Shown here piece by piece: positions 10,164-22,618 of a stretch of DNA of 64,000 nt. The position numbers were made by a program, and so were the translations under genes. Under the pieces are notes generated by a model. The model did not search any database, was not told the origin of the DNA, and worked only from the letters and a program-made list of their open reading frames with translations. This DNA is from Iris pallida. Taxonomy: Eukaryota; Streptophyta; Magnoliopsida; Asparagales; Iridaceae. Where the stretch lies: contig JANAVB010015600.1 of the NCBI GenBank assembly GCA_029216955.1, forward strand, positions 36,554,997 through 36,618,996. The letters are read 5' to 3'. Numbering within the stretch: position 1 is the stretch's first letter; every line of letters begins with the position of its first letter.

Positions 10164-11453
10164 GTGTTCGACCTGATACGAGCGCACAATTTGAAAATGA
10201 ACCCCACGAAATCCTTCTTGGGCGTATCCAGCGGAAAGTTCTTAGGTTTCATCATTACCTCCCAGGGTATCCACGTAGACCCTGAGAAGACGAAGGCGAT
10301 CATGGAGATGGGTCCCCCGAGAAATCTCCATGAACTCCGAGGCCTTCAAGAAAGGCTAGCCTATATCTGGAGGTTTATCTCCAACCTCTTCGGTCGATGT
10401 CAGCCATTCACCCACCTTATGAAGAAGGATGTTTCATTCGTATGGGATGAAGAATATCAGCGCACCTTCGACAGCATCAAAGAATATCTGACGAACCCTC
10501 CAGTTGTGGTAGCCCCGATTGCAGGAAGACCATTCTTGCTCTATGTACGAGCGATGGAACATTCTCTCGGTGCTCTGCTAGCACAAAACAACGAGGCAGG
10601 CCACGAACAAGCCAGATATTACCTCAGCCGAATGATGATGGGGCCGGAGCATCGATACACTGCCGTAGAGAAAGAGTGCCTTGCTCTGGTTTTCGCCATT
10701 CAGAAGACGCGACACTACGTCACGGGACAAACCATCCATGTCATATCACGGGTCAACCCCCTCAGGGTCCTCATGACCAAGCCAGGTGCACTCAGCTCTC
10801 GCCTCGCTACCTGGGCAATTTTGTTGTCTTCCTACCACATGATCTTCGTCCCACAGAAGGCAGTTAAAGGTCAAGCCCTGGCAGACTTTTTAGCAGCTCA
10901 TCCAGGTCCGGAGTTAACCCGAATAAACGAAGAGATTTCAGATGAGGTCGCCACTTCAAATATGGCCTCCCATGGTACCATATGGCGAATGTTCTTCGAC
11001 AGTGCTTCTAGAACCGGGCCTACGGACAACATCGTCGCTGGAGTCGGAATAGTGCTAATTTCTCCCACCGGGTTGGTGATCAATCGAGCTTATTCCCTCA
11101 CGGAGCCCTGTTCAAACAACGTGGCTGAGTACAACGCTTTGGTCATTGGCCTCCGACTTGTAAAAGAGCTGGGTGTAGAGTACCTTGAAGCATACAACGA
11201 TTCGCAGCTAATCGTCAATCAAATCCGAGGATCGTACGAAGTGCATCATGAAGACATGATCCCCTATCACCAAATAGCGATTGACATCATCTCGTCCTTG
11301 GAAGGGTTCTTCATAGAACACGTTCTCAGGCTCCAGAACATTGAAGCCGACGCCCTAGCAGGCCTAGCCGCTTCCTTAGCAGTTCCGAATCATGCTCATC
11401 ATCTGGTTGACATTATAGGCTGGGAGTTGGTCTGTCCCAGGAATAATGTTTAG
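10164..11453 (+). pseudogene. pol: Tat-A RT thumb, RNase H and second RNase H
   Basis: This continues RT (MNPTKSFLGVSSGKFLGFI, then the connection) into a gypsy RNase H (LYVRAMEHSLGALLAQ...YTAVEKECLALVFAIQ). After about 80 residues comes a second, archaeal-type RNase H (MFFDSASRTGP..., VAEYNALVIGLRLVKELG, NDSQLIVNQIRG). Two RNase H domains mark the Tat lineage. In the second domain the first catalytic Asp is followed by SAS rather than the usual G.S pattern. A TAG at 11451-11453 ends the frame, but the same phase continues into integrase. Confidence 0.88.
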
Positions 11454-12770
11454 TATGCCGAGAGCTACTCCGCCCTGACAGTCGACGAAGCACCAGACTG
11501 GAGACGACCGTTCATCGACTTCGTAGTCTACGACATCCTGTCGGAGAATCCGAAGGGAGCCACTTCTATTAGAAGACGTTCTCTCAGATTCTTCTACGAT
11601 ACAGAGACAAAAATCCTATATCGGCGGTCATACGATGGATTACTGCTTCGATGTCTGTCAAATACAGAAGCCAAAGAAGCCGTGCATGAAGCTCACGATG
11701 GCATCTGTGGGGCCCATCAGCCTGGCCCGAAACTACAAGATTGCCTTCGCCGAATGGGTTACTACTGGCCCACAATGGTTACAGACGCAATAGACTACGC
11801 ACGAAAATGCAAAGCCTGTCAAGTCCACGCAGATTTCATCCACCAGCCATCCGAGTTTCTACACCCGACGGTGGCATCCTGGCCCTTCGAAGCATGGGGA
11901 ATGGACATCATCGGTCCGATCACTCCGCCTTCGTCCCGAGGACATCACTTCATACTCGCAATCACAGATTACTTCTCCAAATGGGCGGAGGCTGTTCCGC
12001 TTGCAGAAGTAAAGACTTCAAACGTGATCAGTTTCCTCAAGTATCACGTCATCTATCGCTTTGGACTGCCCCGAAGGATCATCCATGATAATGGTCCGCA
12101 GTTCGCAAGCCACGCCTTCTATCGGTTCTACGACAAGCACCGCATCCAGAATATTGCTTCGACACCATACAATCCAGCGGCTAATGGTCTGGTTGAAGCA
12201 TTCAACAAAAAAATCATCAAGCTTCTCAAGAAGTTCGTGTCATCAAACAAACGCAACTAGAATGAAAAGCTCGGTGAATGCTTATGGGCGTACCGTACCA
12301 CAGTATGGACCGCCACCGGGAACACACCATTCTCTCTAGTATACGAAAGTAAGGTAATTCTCCCACAGGAGACTCAAATTTCTTCACTCCGCGTGGCTCT
12401 CATATACAGATTGAGACGGATGATAATCACCATCGCAGACTATAAGAATTGGAGGCTCTAGATGAGAAGCGCCTATTAGCTCAACAACGAATCGAGCTAT
12501 ACCAGGCACGTATCTCCGGAGCCTTCAACAAGAAGGTTAAAACCAGAACATTCCAAGTGGGCAACCTCGTTCTGGCAGTTTAGAGGCCGATGGTCATGAC
12601 TCACAAAACTGCCGGCAAGTTCCAGCCAAAATGGGAAGGCCCGTTCATCATTGATGCTGTATTCTCCAATGGAGCTTACTGCCTCGTAAAACAAAACTGA
12701 GACTTGCTCATGTTGCCCATCAACGGCAAATTCCTAAAGAAGTATTACGTCTGAAACGACATCCTCCAGG
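11454..12770 (+). pseudogene. pol: Tat-A integrase
   Basis: This inserts the cDNA into the chromosome. It is in the same frame as RNase H after the TAG at 11451. It has an H-H-C-C zinc finger (HEAHDGICGAH... CKACQ, about 11685-11820) and a DDE core: Asp in MDIIGP (about 11902), Asp in HDNGPQF (about 12085), Glu in GLVEAFNK (about 12194). A TAG replaces the expected Trp codon at 12258-12260. A frameshift near 12400 precedes a C-terminal domain (KVKTRTFQVGNLV, KFQPKWEGPF) containing one more stop, ending at about 12750. Confidence 0.87.
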
Positions 12771-13070
12771 GCGATGAGTCACGTATCCGCTGGTACCGCT
12801 GAACTCACATCCCGCCTACAAATCTTCCAGAATAACGAGACATGTACTCTCTCGTACCGCTGAACTCACATCCCTACTACAAATCTTCCAGGGTGATGAG
12901 TCACATACTCTCTCGTACCACTGAACTCACATCCCGCCTACAAATTGCCAAGATGACGAGTCATGTACTCTCCCGTACCACTGAACTCGTATGCGAACTC
13001 CAACTCCACCAGATTGTCAAGTTATGTACCCGTAGGTACCGCTGAACTTACACTCAGATCACTACAGATG
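12771..13070 (+). repeat. Tat-A 60-bp tandem repeat downstream of integrase
   Basis: Five units of about 60 bp share the core GTACCGCTGAACTCACATCC followed by CTACAAATCTTCCAG. The last units diverge. The repeat begins immediately after the pol frame, where Tat/Ogre elements commonly carry minisatellites. Confidence 0.8.
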
Positions 13071-13900
13071 AATCTATACCGCATCTTTTGGGTAGTAAGT
13101 CACGTATGATCATACCTCCAAACTTTTTTCCTAAAAGGAGCTCCTTCCTCATGATCCTCTACCCGCACTTTCAGTGCACAAAAAGGGTAACAGATCCACA
13201 AATTTCTAAGACAACCATGTCGATGCTACCTCTGAGTTGTTTTCCTTCCGTCAAAAATAAACCGCCGCTCACATAGAACCTCCATGTCCTCATTACCTCT
13301 GAGTTGTTCTATATTTCCTTCATGGAGCCCACTCCTGCCATGTCCTCATTACCTATGAGTGGGAAGGCTCCATCGAAGAAACCCTCATATTTACCACGTC
13401 CTCATTACCTCTGAGTAAGTATGTTGGTTCTCTCTCGACCTATTATCCGTACCAAAAAAAAAGGGTAAACCAAGGATAATAGGCCCACAAATGTCCTTTG
13501 TTGACCACAAATGTCCACTGTTGACCATAAATGTTGTACTAAATTTCCTAGTACATGTCCCTCACTTCTTATCATGCCCCGGGGACCCAGCTGTCCCACG
13601 GCATTCTTTTTCCCGATACCAGGAACGTCCATAGCCACCTTACTGTGGATTTGTTCCAAATATCCCCATCAACTTGTTATCTGTACCTAAAACTAAGGTA
13701 TGCCAAGGGTAACAAGTCCACAAACAGCTCCCCAGTAGGGCAAATACCACAAACACCACAAACACAATAAGCAATACAAATAAAGGGTAGGATAAAGCAT
13801 ACTCTTTTATTTGAAAGGCAAAAGTACTACATGTTCTGGGGACCACGTCCCACTTAAGGAAGGAAAAGAACGAAAACAAAAAGAAGGAAAAAAAAGTCGA
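13071..13900. other. Tat-A spacer between pol and antisense gene
   Basis: No gene is seen. The stretch holds four dispersed copies of a TCCTCATTACCTCTGAG-like segment (13215-13420), two copies of ACAAATGTCC(T/A) near 13490-13520, and two A-rich tracts. It corresponds to the 3' untranslated side of both the sense pol unit and the antisense gene. Confidence 0.5.
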
Positions 13901-15434
13901 CTATTGTTCGGCGATACATAGTGCCCTGAGACGATCCCTCAACAAGGCAGTCGACCGCTCAAATCTATGCTTGGCCCGACGTTCAGCCTCCTGAGTCAGC
14001 AGTGCTGCATCTTTCAAGGGCGCGTGATCCCGCCAGCCCTCCTCAAACTTCTTCAGAGCACGTTCCAGGTTAGCGGAAGCTCTGGAAATCCTTTCGACCT
14101 CCTGAATAATCAGCTCTTTGTCCGTACGAGAAGCTTCAAGCTCAGACTCCAAGAAGGCCAGCTTCTTCTAAAGTTCGAGAATCTGCTCCCTTGTATCAAT
14201 TACTCCCTGGGAGGCAGCTGCTTTCCGAGCCCTACAAACCTCGCTCCGGTGGCTCAGCTGGTCATACAAGAGAGACAGGTCGCCGAGGTCCTTTATTATA
14301 ACCGACTTAGATGTATCCCGTGCGAGCCTTATCTTCTCCAAGGCGGTGGTGAGAAACCCCCGCTCCTGATCAATTGCTGCGGACAGATCAGCTTATCGTA
14401 ACACTTGAAACTGGGTCACAAGATGATCAGCCTCCAACAGTTTGGGCTCCAGAAGCGCAGCTATCCCTGTCCCGCCGGGAAGGGTTTTGAGAATGTCAAT
14501 TTGGCCTTGGGCGCATTGTCGGGCCAAGGCAAAAGGGGTTCCCCGCTCCACAGCAGTTTCTACTCCTTTCTTCAAATGGCGGTAGAAACTATCAACCACA
14601 TCCTGCGACGCATCATCCAGAACTTTCATAGAGGATGGTGTCAAAGGAAGTGTGGCTGGCAGTGTCGAAGAAGACGTAACAGAACTTGCCGTCCCTGCCA
14701 TAAGGAAAATAAATTCTGAGCGGAAGGACGCTTGAACAGCGGCCAATTCTTCCTCTGCGGCCCGAATAACCTGGATACTCGGTAAAGCTGAGAGGTCAAC
14801 CCCCAAAGTCATACGATCTGAGGAAGATGCAGGGACCATCACTCCCTGTCCAGGCTGTGCCGCCATATGACCTCCCAAACTCGATCCTGCTGGAGGCCCC
14901 TCAAGATAAGTTGGAAGAGGAGGGGGCACGCTCCCTTCCACCAAATCCCCGCTAGCAGAGCCTACCTTAACAATGTCCGTCACCGGCACTGGAAGGGCAG
15001 GACCTGTATGTCCATAACAACCATCAATCAACGTAACCCGAAGGATGTGATAATAGAGCGAATAGACCTCCTCATTAGTCAAAATTTGGCTCATCTTACC
15101 AAGGAAGGATTATGGAGGCTGAGGTTCGCTCTCAGCTGCCTTGGTACCCTCATCGACGACTTCCAAGTGGAGTTCAGCTGGTTCTTCCGCCCCAGCCACT
15201 CCGGAAAGGGATACAACTGGTTCAGCATCATCCTGCTGAAGTTCAACTGTCTCAAGGACAGGTGCAGTAGAGCCCCCGTCACCATAGGTTGAGCCCTCAG
15301 CAACGTGGGACTCCTCGGTCGCCTCCGGAAGAACCCCAACAGAAATAATAGCGGTACACATGTCACTGACCAAAGTGGTCAGGGCCGGATCAACCTCAGC
15401 GGCCGGTTCTCGAGAAACCGACTCCACCGACGCC
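13901..15434 (-). pseudogene. Tat-A antisense gene (aORF), 3' exon: acidic linker and coiled coil
   Basis: This is the last exon of the antisense gene. A good acceptor (TTGCTCTTGTAG) ends at 15435. From 15434 to 13901 one phase stays open except for stops at 15112-15110 (TAA), 14395-14393 (TAA) and 14170-14168 (TAG). It encodes an acidic Glu/Val/Ala-rich segment, a central part with weak identity, and a C-terminal heptad-rich region (ELEASRTDKELIIQEVERIS and onward) that should form a coiled coil. No enzyme motif is visible. The family role is unknown; antisense extra ORFs of this kind are recorded for the Tat lineage. Confidence 0.65.
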
Positions 15435-15498
15435 TACAAGAGCAAAGAAAAATGACTAGGCCATAATACGGGAAAAAGAAGGAGAAGATAGTTATAAT

Positions 15499-16428
15499 TC
15501 AAGTCATCTCAGAAACAGCGTCAATATCCTCGATAAGTAGCCGACGGGATCTGACAGCAGCCCGTTTTATGGAATAAGTCATGCCGATATCAGCAGACTC
15601 ACTCATGCTTCGCTTACGTGAAGGACCAGGCACATCAGGCGGCTGATCCGCTACCACTTTATCAAACGCAATGGACGGTTGGTCCGCCGCCACCTCATCT
15701 AGAGGAGGGAGAGAATCATCGACACCCTGCTCGCCATCTTCTTCATCCGCGGTGGTGGACTCCGAATCCAGCACGGGAACTGCGTTTGCCCTCTGCTTCC
15801 TCGTTTTCAACCCCTGGGGCTTCTCTGCCAAGCTGGTACCAACAATAAAACTGGTATGCGGGTCAAAGTTAACGGGAAACCTGCTCGCAGTAACGTGGTA
15901 GAGAGCCGCTAAATACAAAATCTCCCCTTGCGTCTCAGCGTCAGGGACCGAGAAACTAGCACGGGTACGAGCAGTATCATAGTAAAGCCAGGCCCTGATG
16001 CCATCCAGAACGCTGCCTTCAAAGCCCAGGCAAGAGCTGGGACTCTCTAGGAACAGCTGGCCGTACCCAAACTGGCAGAAGAATCGGCTGGGCAAGTAAG
16101 GTTCGAGGTAGACAGTGTTGCGGTTGCGATATACTAAGTACGAGGGACGGATGTTACGCAACCAAAGAAGCATCCTCCTAGGTAAGAGGAGAGGAGGCCC
16201 GGTACCGTCAACATGTACACTCTCCACCTCCTCAGCAGAAAAATGGGGAACAGACACGAAGAAGTTATTTCCATCCACCCTCGCCAACACCCTCCGACAG
16301 GCGGGCATAGTATTGTACTCCCAGGGCATCCGACGGTACTGGAAGATAAAAGCATCGTCGTCAGTTACACCATCTTCTGGGCCAGGTCTCATCAAAGGCC
16401 GGCAGTGCATTAACAGCCACCCCATCAA
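15499..16428 (-). pseudogene. Tat-A antisense gene: PMD C-terminal flank and basic linker
   Basis: This continues the PMD-containing exon after a one-base shift, or tiny intron, near 16428. It encodes a globular segment (MPWEYNTMPACRRVL, FFVSVPHF, LLWLRNIRPSYLVYR) in the position of the C-terminal part of PMD proteins, then a Ser/acidic linker. The end is strongly basic (PSRKRS...IKRAAVRSRRLL) and would serve as a nuclear localisation signal. The last codons before 15499 lead into a short intron (about 15435-15500). The product is probably nuclear, by inference from the basic cluster and the PMD family. Confidence 0.65.
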
Positions 16429-16924
16429 TAGTGGTAGGGCAATTCGATTCGCTCAAAGTTCATCGTCGTGTCACATACAATAACTTTAGACGAAAAAGTA
16501 CGGAGGCCACGGTGTATACTACACACCATGGCTGGAAGAAGAGCCAGTCTGACCCCGAAGGCCAGCTTCACGGCAGAAAGGATGAAATTTCGGCTGATTC
16601 TCTCAATGGAACCAACTCCTCCGGAGACCACGCAATTCCATAGCCATACCATCAGGAACCCTGCCAAGATTGCTTTCTCCGACAGCGGCTGGGTATCCTG
16701 ATAAAAGTAATCAAAGGAATCAGTTTGACTCCCAAACATGTCGCTCAAGGCCCTCGATTTCTTGGCAGTTAACACCAGATCCTGTACTTGCTCTCGGGTC
16801 AGAGGATTCCGGAGAGTAATCCGGCCTGAGGCGCCTTGCTGAAAAAGGTGGGAGAGCCAAGCTCTAGTATGCGGAAGGTTCCCTTCCGAGCTACTATCTT
16901 TCTTGGTCGTCTGCTGACAGTAAC
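16425..16924 (-). pseudogene. Tat-A antisense gene: PMD-like core, part 2
   Basis: This is the second half of the PMD-like domain, left of the nested solo LTR. The segment SEKAILAGFLMVWLWNCVVSG followed by SAVKLAFGVRLALLPAMVCSIHRGL matches the order seen in plant mobile domain (aminotransferase-like PMD) proteins, where a helix with (L/F)xWL is followed by (L)AVxLAxGxxLALxPAxLAxxYRxL. If the solo LTR and one GTAAC are removed, the reading phase joins that of the 21137-22102 block without a shift. Phase is lost at about 16428. Confidence 0.72.
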
Positions 16925-18499
16925 TGTCATGACCCGCACCCGCTTTTTCGGATACGAGACGTGTCCAAGCCAGCCTACGCCGCAGAGTCGGCGGTAGAAC
17001 GCTGTTAAGCCCGCAAGAAATAAATGCTCCAAATATAACATTTGCTGCTCATTCACATTTCTAAATTTGTTACAACATTTATAATTAAAGAAATACAAGA
17101 TTTTACAATTAATGAAATTGATACAACTGCTATCTATTTCTAGGTTTCTGTCAGCATACCCAAGCCTTCCCAATGCTAAGAGTGATCGCGGCTAAACCTA
17201 AAAAATATTAGTTTCCAGTCAGGAATGGAACAAGTACACAAACCGACGACAATGCAAAAACATAATAGAATTAACAAGACATGAAAATAACATATGAGAT
17301 ATGAAAATTGGAAAGTACTGATGACATGGCACGGTGGAGAAGTAAAGGAAAATAAATAAAAGACATCTACCTATGTGGTGTAAAATATCTGTTTCGACAT
17401 GTGAACGGCTGGAGGTAAATCCGGCTCACTGCACGTGTCGTGTGCAGCTGCTATCGTTCAAGAATAGACATTTTGGGAATATTTCTGGGTAGTCCACATG
17501 TTTACTAAGATATTTCTCCTCCCGACTACTCCGTGTGACGAGCGTGTCAACAAGCAGAAAGATATATGTATAGACATAAAATGAAAAGACTACTATGAAT
17601 CGAAAGCAATCAGAAAGTGCACTTGCCTGAGATCCTTAGCTGGTGAAACCAATATTACTATACCACTCAATGAGCCACAATCAGTCAACACATGTAGAAG
17701 TCTCCAGATGCTGAAATAAATATTACCAATGTTTTCAGAATAGTCAAATTAGCTAGAATTGCCTGTCCTTAAGTCCAATTCTGAACACAGGGGCAAAACG
17801 GTAATTTCGGGTCAAAACGGTGTCCGCCGTTGGATCCGCCTTGCACCGAAAAGCGTGCCAAAGTCAACGGTCTCTAAAGTCATCAAACTACATGTCTACA
17901 AGTTCGGTTAGCCTAGGATCGATGTGAAAGAGTCCGAATTGACAAGAAAATAGGAATATGATTAGATTGGTCATGATCAATATTCTAACTTTAGAGGGAA
18001 ATTGCTTTAAGAAAGATAATTCAAATTTAATCTTTGTATATATAAAAATAATTCTAACTTTATGTATAATAACCATAAAAATTCATTAAATATTATTATA
18101 TAGGTTTAGAGAGTAGTTATAAACTATTTTTTTGAAATCTCCTAAAAGCCAAACCAAATCACTTAGGAATATCAGACCAATTATTATCTTAACCCAAAAT
18201 AATAATTTGGTGAGCAAAATTCTTAATTAGACTATATAAAATTTAATAATCTCAAATACTTTATTTAACAAATAAAGTGTACATGCTGTATTATAATTAA
18301 GGCCCAATTGGAATATACTCGTAAGACATTTTAGGACAATAAGCTTATTTGAAAATAAATCATAAAAGCCCCTTTTGAAATACCATAGAGACCTATACAT
18401 TTAACCTATATTTTAAAAGTATCTATTATATAAAAATCTACCAGTATTATAGCCCAAACTATTTTAATCTTAGAGAAATATTATTTTTATAATAATGCT

Positions 18500-18500
18500 G

Positions 18501-18556
<56 letters not shown>
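18500..18556. repeat. (AAT)n microsatellite
   Basis: About 17 AAT units inside solo LTR 1. Confidence 0.95.
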
Positions 18557-18659
18557 TTATAAGGAGGTCACAGCATTGGAGTTGATGTTTTCATTAGAAA
18601 CAAGTAGCTAATAAAATGAAATGAAAATAAAGAATAGAAAGGGACAGAGAGAGGAAAAC

Positions 18660-20310
18660 TAGCAAAGAGAATGAGAGATGGGAAAAGGGTTCTCCTCTCT
18701 CCTGTGAAATAGAGAAGCAAACGAGAGCGGAAGAGTCAGTGGCTCACCTCGGAAATTCCGTCGGAGGGCGCTCCAGAGCGGCGGCTCTGGAGGAACGTGG
18801 TCGCCTGGCGCTCGCGGGACTGATGGTGTCCGGGCGCGAAATGGTCGCCGGAGGGAAGCTCCAGCGATGGCGGAGGGAGCCTCGACTCTGGGCGGTGGCG
18901 ATCGTTGTCCTGGCGCTCTGGACAGCATCGAACACTGGGGGGGTCTCGAGTGCTTGTAGGCGGGACGCGACCTCGGCTTCTCGGCTTCGGCGGTGCGCCT
19001 CATCGACGAGGCGGAAGGAAGAGTCGTCCGCGTTGGCGGTCCCGCCTAGGGTTTCGTCCGGGGCGAAGTAGAAGGCGGAGGAGGAGTCGCGGGCGCGGGA
19101 GGAGGGGTGAAGGAGCGCGACACATCGGCATCCAAGAGGTCGCCGGGAGTAGCCCACCGCGGGCGGCGTCACTCGGCGGAGACCCGCGGGGATGTGGCGG
19201 CGCTGATCGGTCGAAAGTCGCCGGGTTTCGCTCGCGGCAGCGCGGGCGCACGGGCGGTGGAGGCAGTAGAATCATGGCGGTCGTGGCGGTGCTGGTCCCT
19301 GGAAGAGGGCCGCTCGGCGGAAGCTAGGGCTCCGATGAGAGACACGCGCATGCGCGCACAGACACGGCCGTGACGACGAGTGTCGGCGACAAAGGGCGGC
19401 CACCGCGGGAGGAGTTTCGAACGATGGCCGGCGACCAGAGGAGCACAGCGCATTGGCGCTGCGATGGTGTGGTGGTCGGCTCGCGGCGAGTTCGCTCTCG
19501 AGAAGAGAAGCGAAAAGCAGGCGGCCATGGCAGGCGGAGCTCGACTCGTCGGTGACGGCACTCGGGAGCTCGACAGCGACCGTGGGTCAGATCTGGGCCA
19601 TGGAGAGGGGTTCGATGGCTGACCGGTCGTGCGAAGGAACGCCGGTAGACGCGAGCTCGCAGTGCGGGGACAACAATCTCAGGTGGAGGGACAGGGCGAG
19701 GCTGTGGTGGATTGGCGGACGTCCGGCTCTGGGAAGGGCGATAGTGGTGCGTCGGACCCAGGCGGAGGGGTCTGCCCGGCTCGGCGGGATCAGCGCAGGA
19801 GCAGGTTAGTGGTGGTGGTGATGTTTGATTTGAGAGTGGCGTGTCCGAATGATTTCAGCACAGAGGATGATACTTTGCTGGTCGTGGGCAATGGACACGA
19901 ACCATATGTACACTGTAATTTGTAAATGTAATGGATCGTATATGTTGGACACAGATGCGATGACACGTGAGGATGGTGGTGGCAGCGTGACTTGCTGACG
20001 GGACGTCGGGTTGATGTGTATAGAACAGGTTGCTGGTGCTTGGTATTGATGTTTTGTTTGTAGACGATGTGGACACGGATTTCGGACACTCGGGGTCGGA
20101 CCCGATGGTGTCTGCAATGTGAGGAACAAAGGAGGAGGCGATGGTGACGGACGAGGATGGCGGAGGCTAAAGGCGATGATGGTGGTCGTAGAGAAATTGC
20201 GTGGAGTCAGGCTGGAAGGAGGTGGTGAAGTTGACGGAGAGGGGTTTTGGTTGTATCGAGCGATGGATTTCGGAAGAGGTGAGAAAGGGAGCAGCATATA
20301 CATATACCGC
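18660..20310 (-). other. GC-rich block inside solo LTR 1
   Basis: About 1.6 kb of CpG-rich sequence contrasts with AT-rich flanks on both sides. All frames are partly open because of base composition, and no family is recognisable, so I do not call a gene. It starts at a TATA-like box near 20290 on the minus strand, and solo LTR 2 has a shorter GC-rich block right after its TATA (41890-41740). It is best read as the transcribed leader (R/U5) of the LTR. Confidence 0.5.
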
Positions 20311-21136
20311 CTATAGGGATAGAATTTGTTTAGGAATAATTCCTACCAAGATTAGATTTAAGATTTCAATAGATAAGTCTCTAATTTAAATCAAAATATA
20401 ATTATTTAAAACAATTCTATCTTTAAAATCTTAATCGAATAACTGAATAATTCAAGATAACTTTAATTTAATCGTATAAATTCAAATTAGAATATTAATC
20501 TCCATAAAATCATTTAAAACATATTATCATAAAATAATCCTATTTTTAAATAAATATTTATCATCGTAACTAAATATAACATTATCATTGAAATAATTTT
20601 AAATATATTTTTATTTGTCAAAAACTTATTCAAAACTATTTACGCCTTTCAAACCATGAGAGTTTTAACTAGTTTTGTAATACAAAGATAATAGCAAAAT
20701 AACGTTTTATATTTTCAAAGAGAGGATTTATTTCTAATCATGATATTTAAAATAAAATAAATTAATTAATAAACATTCAAAATGATAAACAAATTCCTTT
20801 CATAATTCCGATAATTTTATTTAATAAAGATTTCTATTAAAACAAGATTAGAACATCTCAAAAATATTTAATATTATCAATGAAAATTTGAATCATATTT
20901 AAACTTAATCAATCAATACAATTGATTAGGATATTCAATTTGATATCCATATGATCAAATAGCATTTGAAAGGTATCCTATAAATTCAAATTTTTACAAT
21001 ATATAAAAATAATTTTGACAAATCTCTTCGTCAAATAAAAGAATTATAAATTTAAATTTGTTTTCTAACATCAAAACATTTACTAAAAATAAAATAAATA
21101 CAAATTTGGAAATTCGGGAAGAGGGGTTACAGTAAC

Positions 21137-22102
21137 TGTGGTGGCACTGTAACTCCTGATAGACAGCAACGAAACCCGGATGTCGTTGCTCCAAATCTTC
21201 GAACTCTTCGTTCGTTGGAGTATATACTTCAAACACTTCATTGCCCCAGGGCAGCCTAGAGACTGCGTGCATCTCCTGAAGAGCAAGACCAATCTCCCCT
21301 CTAGGCGCGAAGAAAGTCTCCGTCCGTCGGTTGTACATCTCCAAGAGAGCCATGAACAACTCCTTGTTGATGGGCAGCCCGTGACATGTGCCCCGGATGG
21401 CGTGGTAGAGACCAACCTCACGCAGGAAAGTCCTATATTCACGCAAAATCCACCCGGTCAAATTGGCCCACGAAGGGATGGGGCGTATCCAGTTCAAAAG
21501 CGAGAGCCGGCCAATGGGATAAGACCCTTTTCGAGAAAGTTGATTCAGGAAAGTGTCGGCTTGAGAGAAGGAGAAATTGGGACCTTGCGTATTTAAAAAG
21601 GCACCCGGGGCTAGCCCCATCACGTGGCAGCTGACCGGTTCCCTGCCCGCGTACGCTGATTTAATGTGTTTATTGTAGTGGATGTTACCCACAATCATTC
21701 CCGACCAGCTCGGGGTCAAGGATTCCTGCATCTTCCTGTCCACCAGCAACATATTGAACCACGCCAATGGGAAATGACGCTCCATCTGGGGGATGTGGAT
21801 CGCCCTTCCAGCAGAAACAAAATTTCAATTCTCGGATATATCCAAGACCCGGGAGTTCTTCACAGTCAGGGCGTCCCCGAAGAAGAACGCCGGCTTCAGG
21901 TACTTTCCTTCTGATTGCCCTGAGTTCAGCATGGCACAAAGAAAGCGAAAGGGCTGGTTCTTGATAAGATTCAGCCTCTCCTCAGGCTCGTTCTGGGTCA
22001 GTTGCTCCACCACCTGCCGGACTAGATGGTCAAACCGAACTCCTATGGCAGGTTGGGCCTGACCCACCAGGGGTTCTCCTACAGCATTGACTGGCAGATT
22101 TA
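21137..22102 (-). pseudogene. Tat-A antisense gene, exon 2: PMD-like N-terminal region
   Basis: Exon 2 starts after a CTTTTCAG acceptor (22110-22103). Its phase is the same as that of the homologous exon in Tat-B. It contains the shared block PEERLNLIKN...LKPAFFFGDAL (22000-21860) and, further on, RRTETFFAPRGEIGLALQEM, which resembles the RPETHTFHLPxGEMTxTLxDV motif of plant mobile domain proteins. One nonsense codon (TGA 21827-21825) stands where Tat-B has Trp. The exon is cut at 21136 by the solo LTR. Function is unknown; PMD proteins of plants (MAIN, MAIL1) are nuclear and affect silencing and gene expression. Confidence 0.75.
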
Positions 22103-22139
22103 CTGAAAAGAGACAAAAGAAACAAAGTCAGGTGATGGC

Positions 22140-22512
22140 TAGAAATTCAGAGTTTATGCGACTCTGATTAAACGAGTTCTTATGCGGCTCGTTTTCTACA
22201 GAGCACATGCGGCTCTGGTTAGATGAGTCTTTATGCGGCACGGTGTTTTCACAAGGTTCATGCGGCTCGAGGAGCCCTCATACGGTTCTGTTTAGGTAGG
22301 TTCATATGCGGTTCTGATTCGGGGAACGTTATACGGCACAGTCCAAAAAGGAGCTCATGCGATTCTGTTCAGAGGGGCTTCATGCGGTTCAGTCCTCAAG
22401 GTGTTTATGCGGCCCATACGATCTCATGCGGCTCAAACATAAGGTATACCTCATGCGGCTTGAATATGAGAAGTTCATGCGGCCCATACAGCATATGCGG
22501 CTTCATAATGAT
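22140..22512 (+). repeat. ATGCGGC motif array in the first intron of the antisense gene
   Basis: About 13 copies of TATGCGGC/CATGCGGC with variants occur every 20-35 bp on the plus strand within the intron of the antisense gene. They keep the orientation seen in U3. The bases between copies are not conserved. Confidence 0.82.
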
Positions 22513-22618
22513 GAAGAACGCATTGAATGCTGAGGAGAAGAAGGCTTGTGCATAAAAAACATGCAACAGAGCCATGGTTTCAGGGTTTGAAGTGTCCGAT
22601 CTTCCACATAGTCCTTAT

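Larger units (their letters stand above)
16925..21131 (-). mobile_element. Solo LTR 1 (gypsy) inserted in the Tat-A antisense gene
   Basis: A 4207-bp solo LTR on the minus strand, starting TGTAACCCCTC and ending GCGGGTCATGACA. It is flanked by the TSD GTAAC (16920-16924 and 21132-21136). No internal region is present. Its 3' terminal module (TACCGCC...GCGGCGTAGGCTGGC...GGGTGCGGGT) is shared with the other long LTRs here. About 200 bp (17700-17915) are nearly identical to 40770-40975 in solo LTR 2. A TATA-like TATATGTATATG lies near 20290, followed in the direction of transcription by a GC-rich leader. Confidence 0.88.

Noticed and set aside
15618..16483. Plus-strand ORFs opposite the antisense gene
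   Set aside because: Shadows of the minus-strand exons; the minus strand has recognisable PMD-type motifs and intron borders.
18739..20316. Overlapping ORFs of up to 165 codons on both strands
   Set aside because: They come from GC-rich composition; all six frames are open, codon use is not protein-like and no family motif is visible.
21825..22067. Separate short ORFs in the aORF region taken as distinct genes
   Set aside because: They are pieces of one exon interrupted by a single TGA; the same phase continues on both sides and matches Tat-B.
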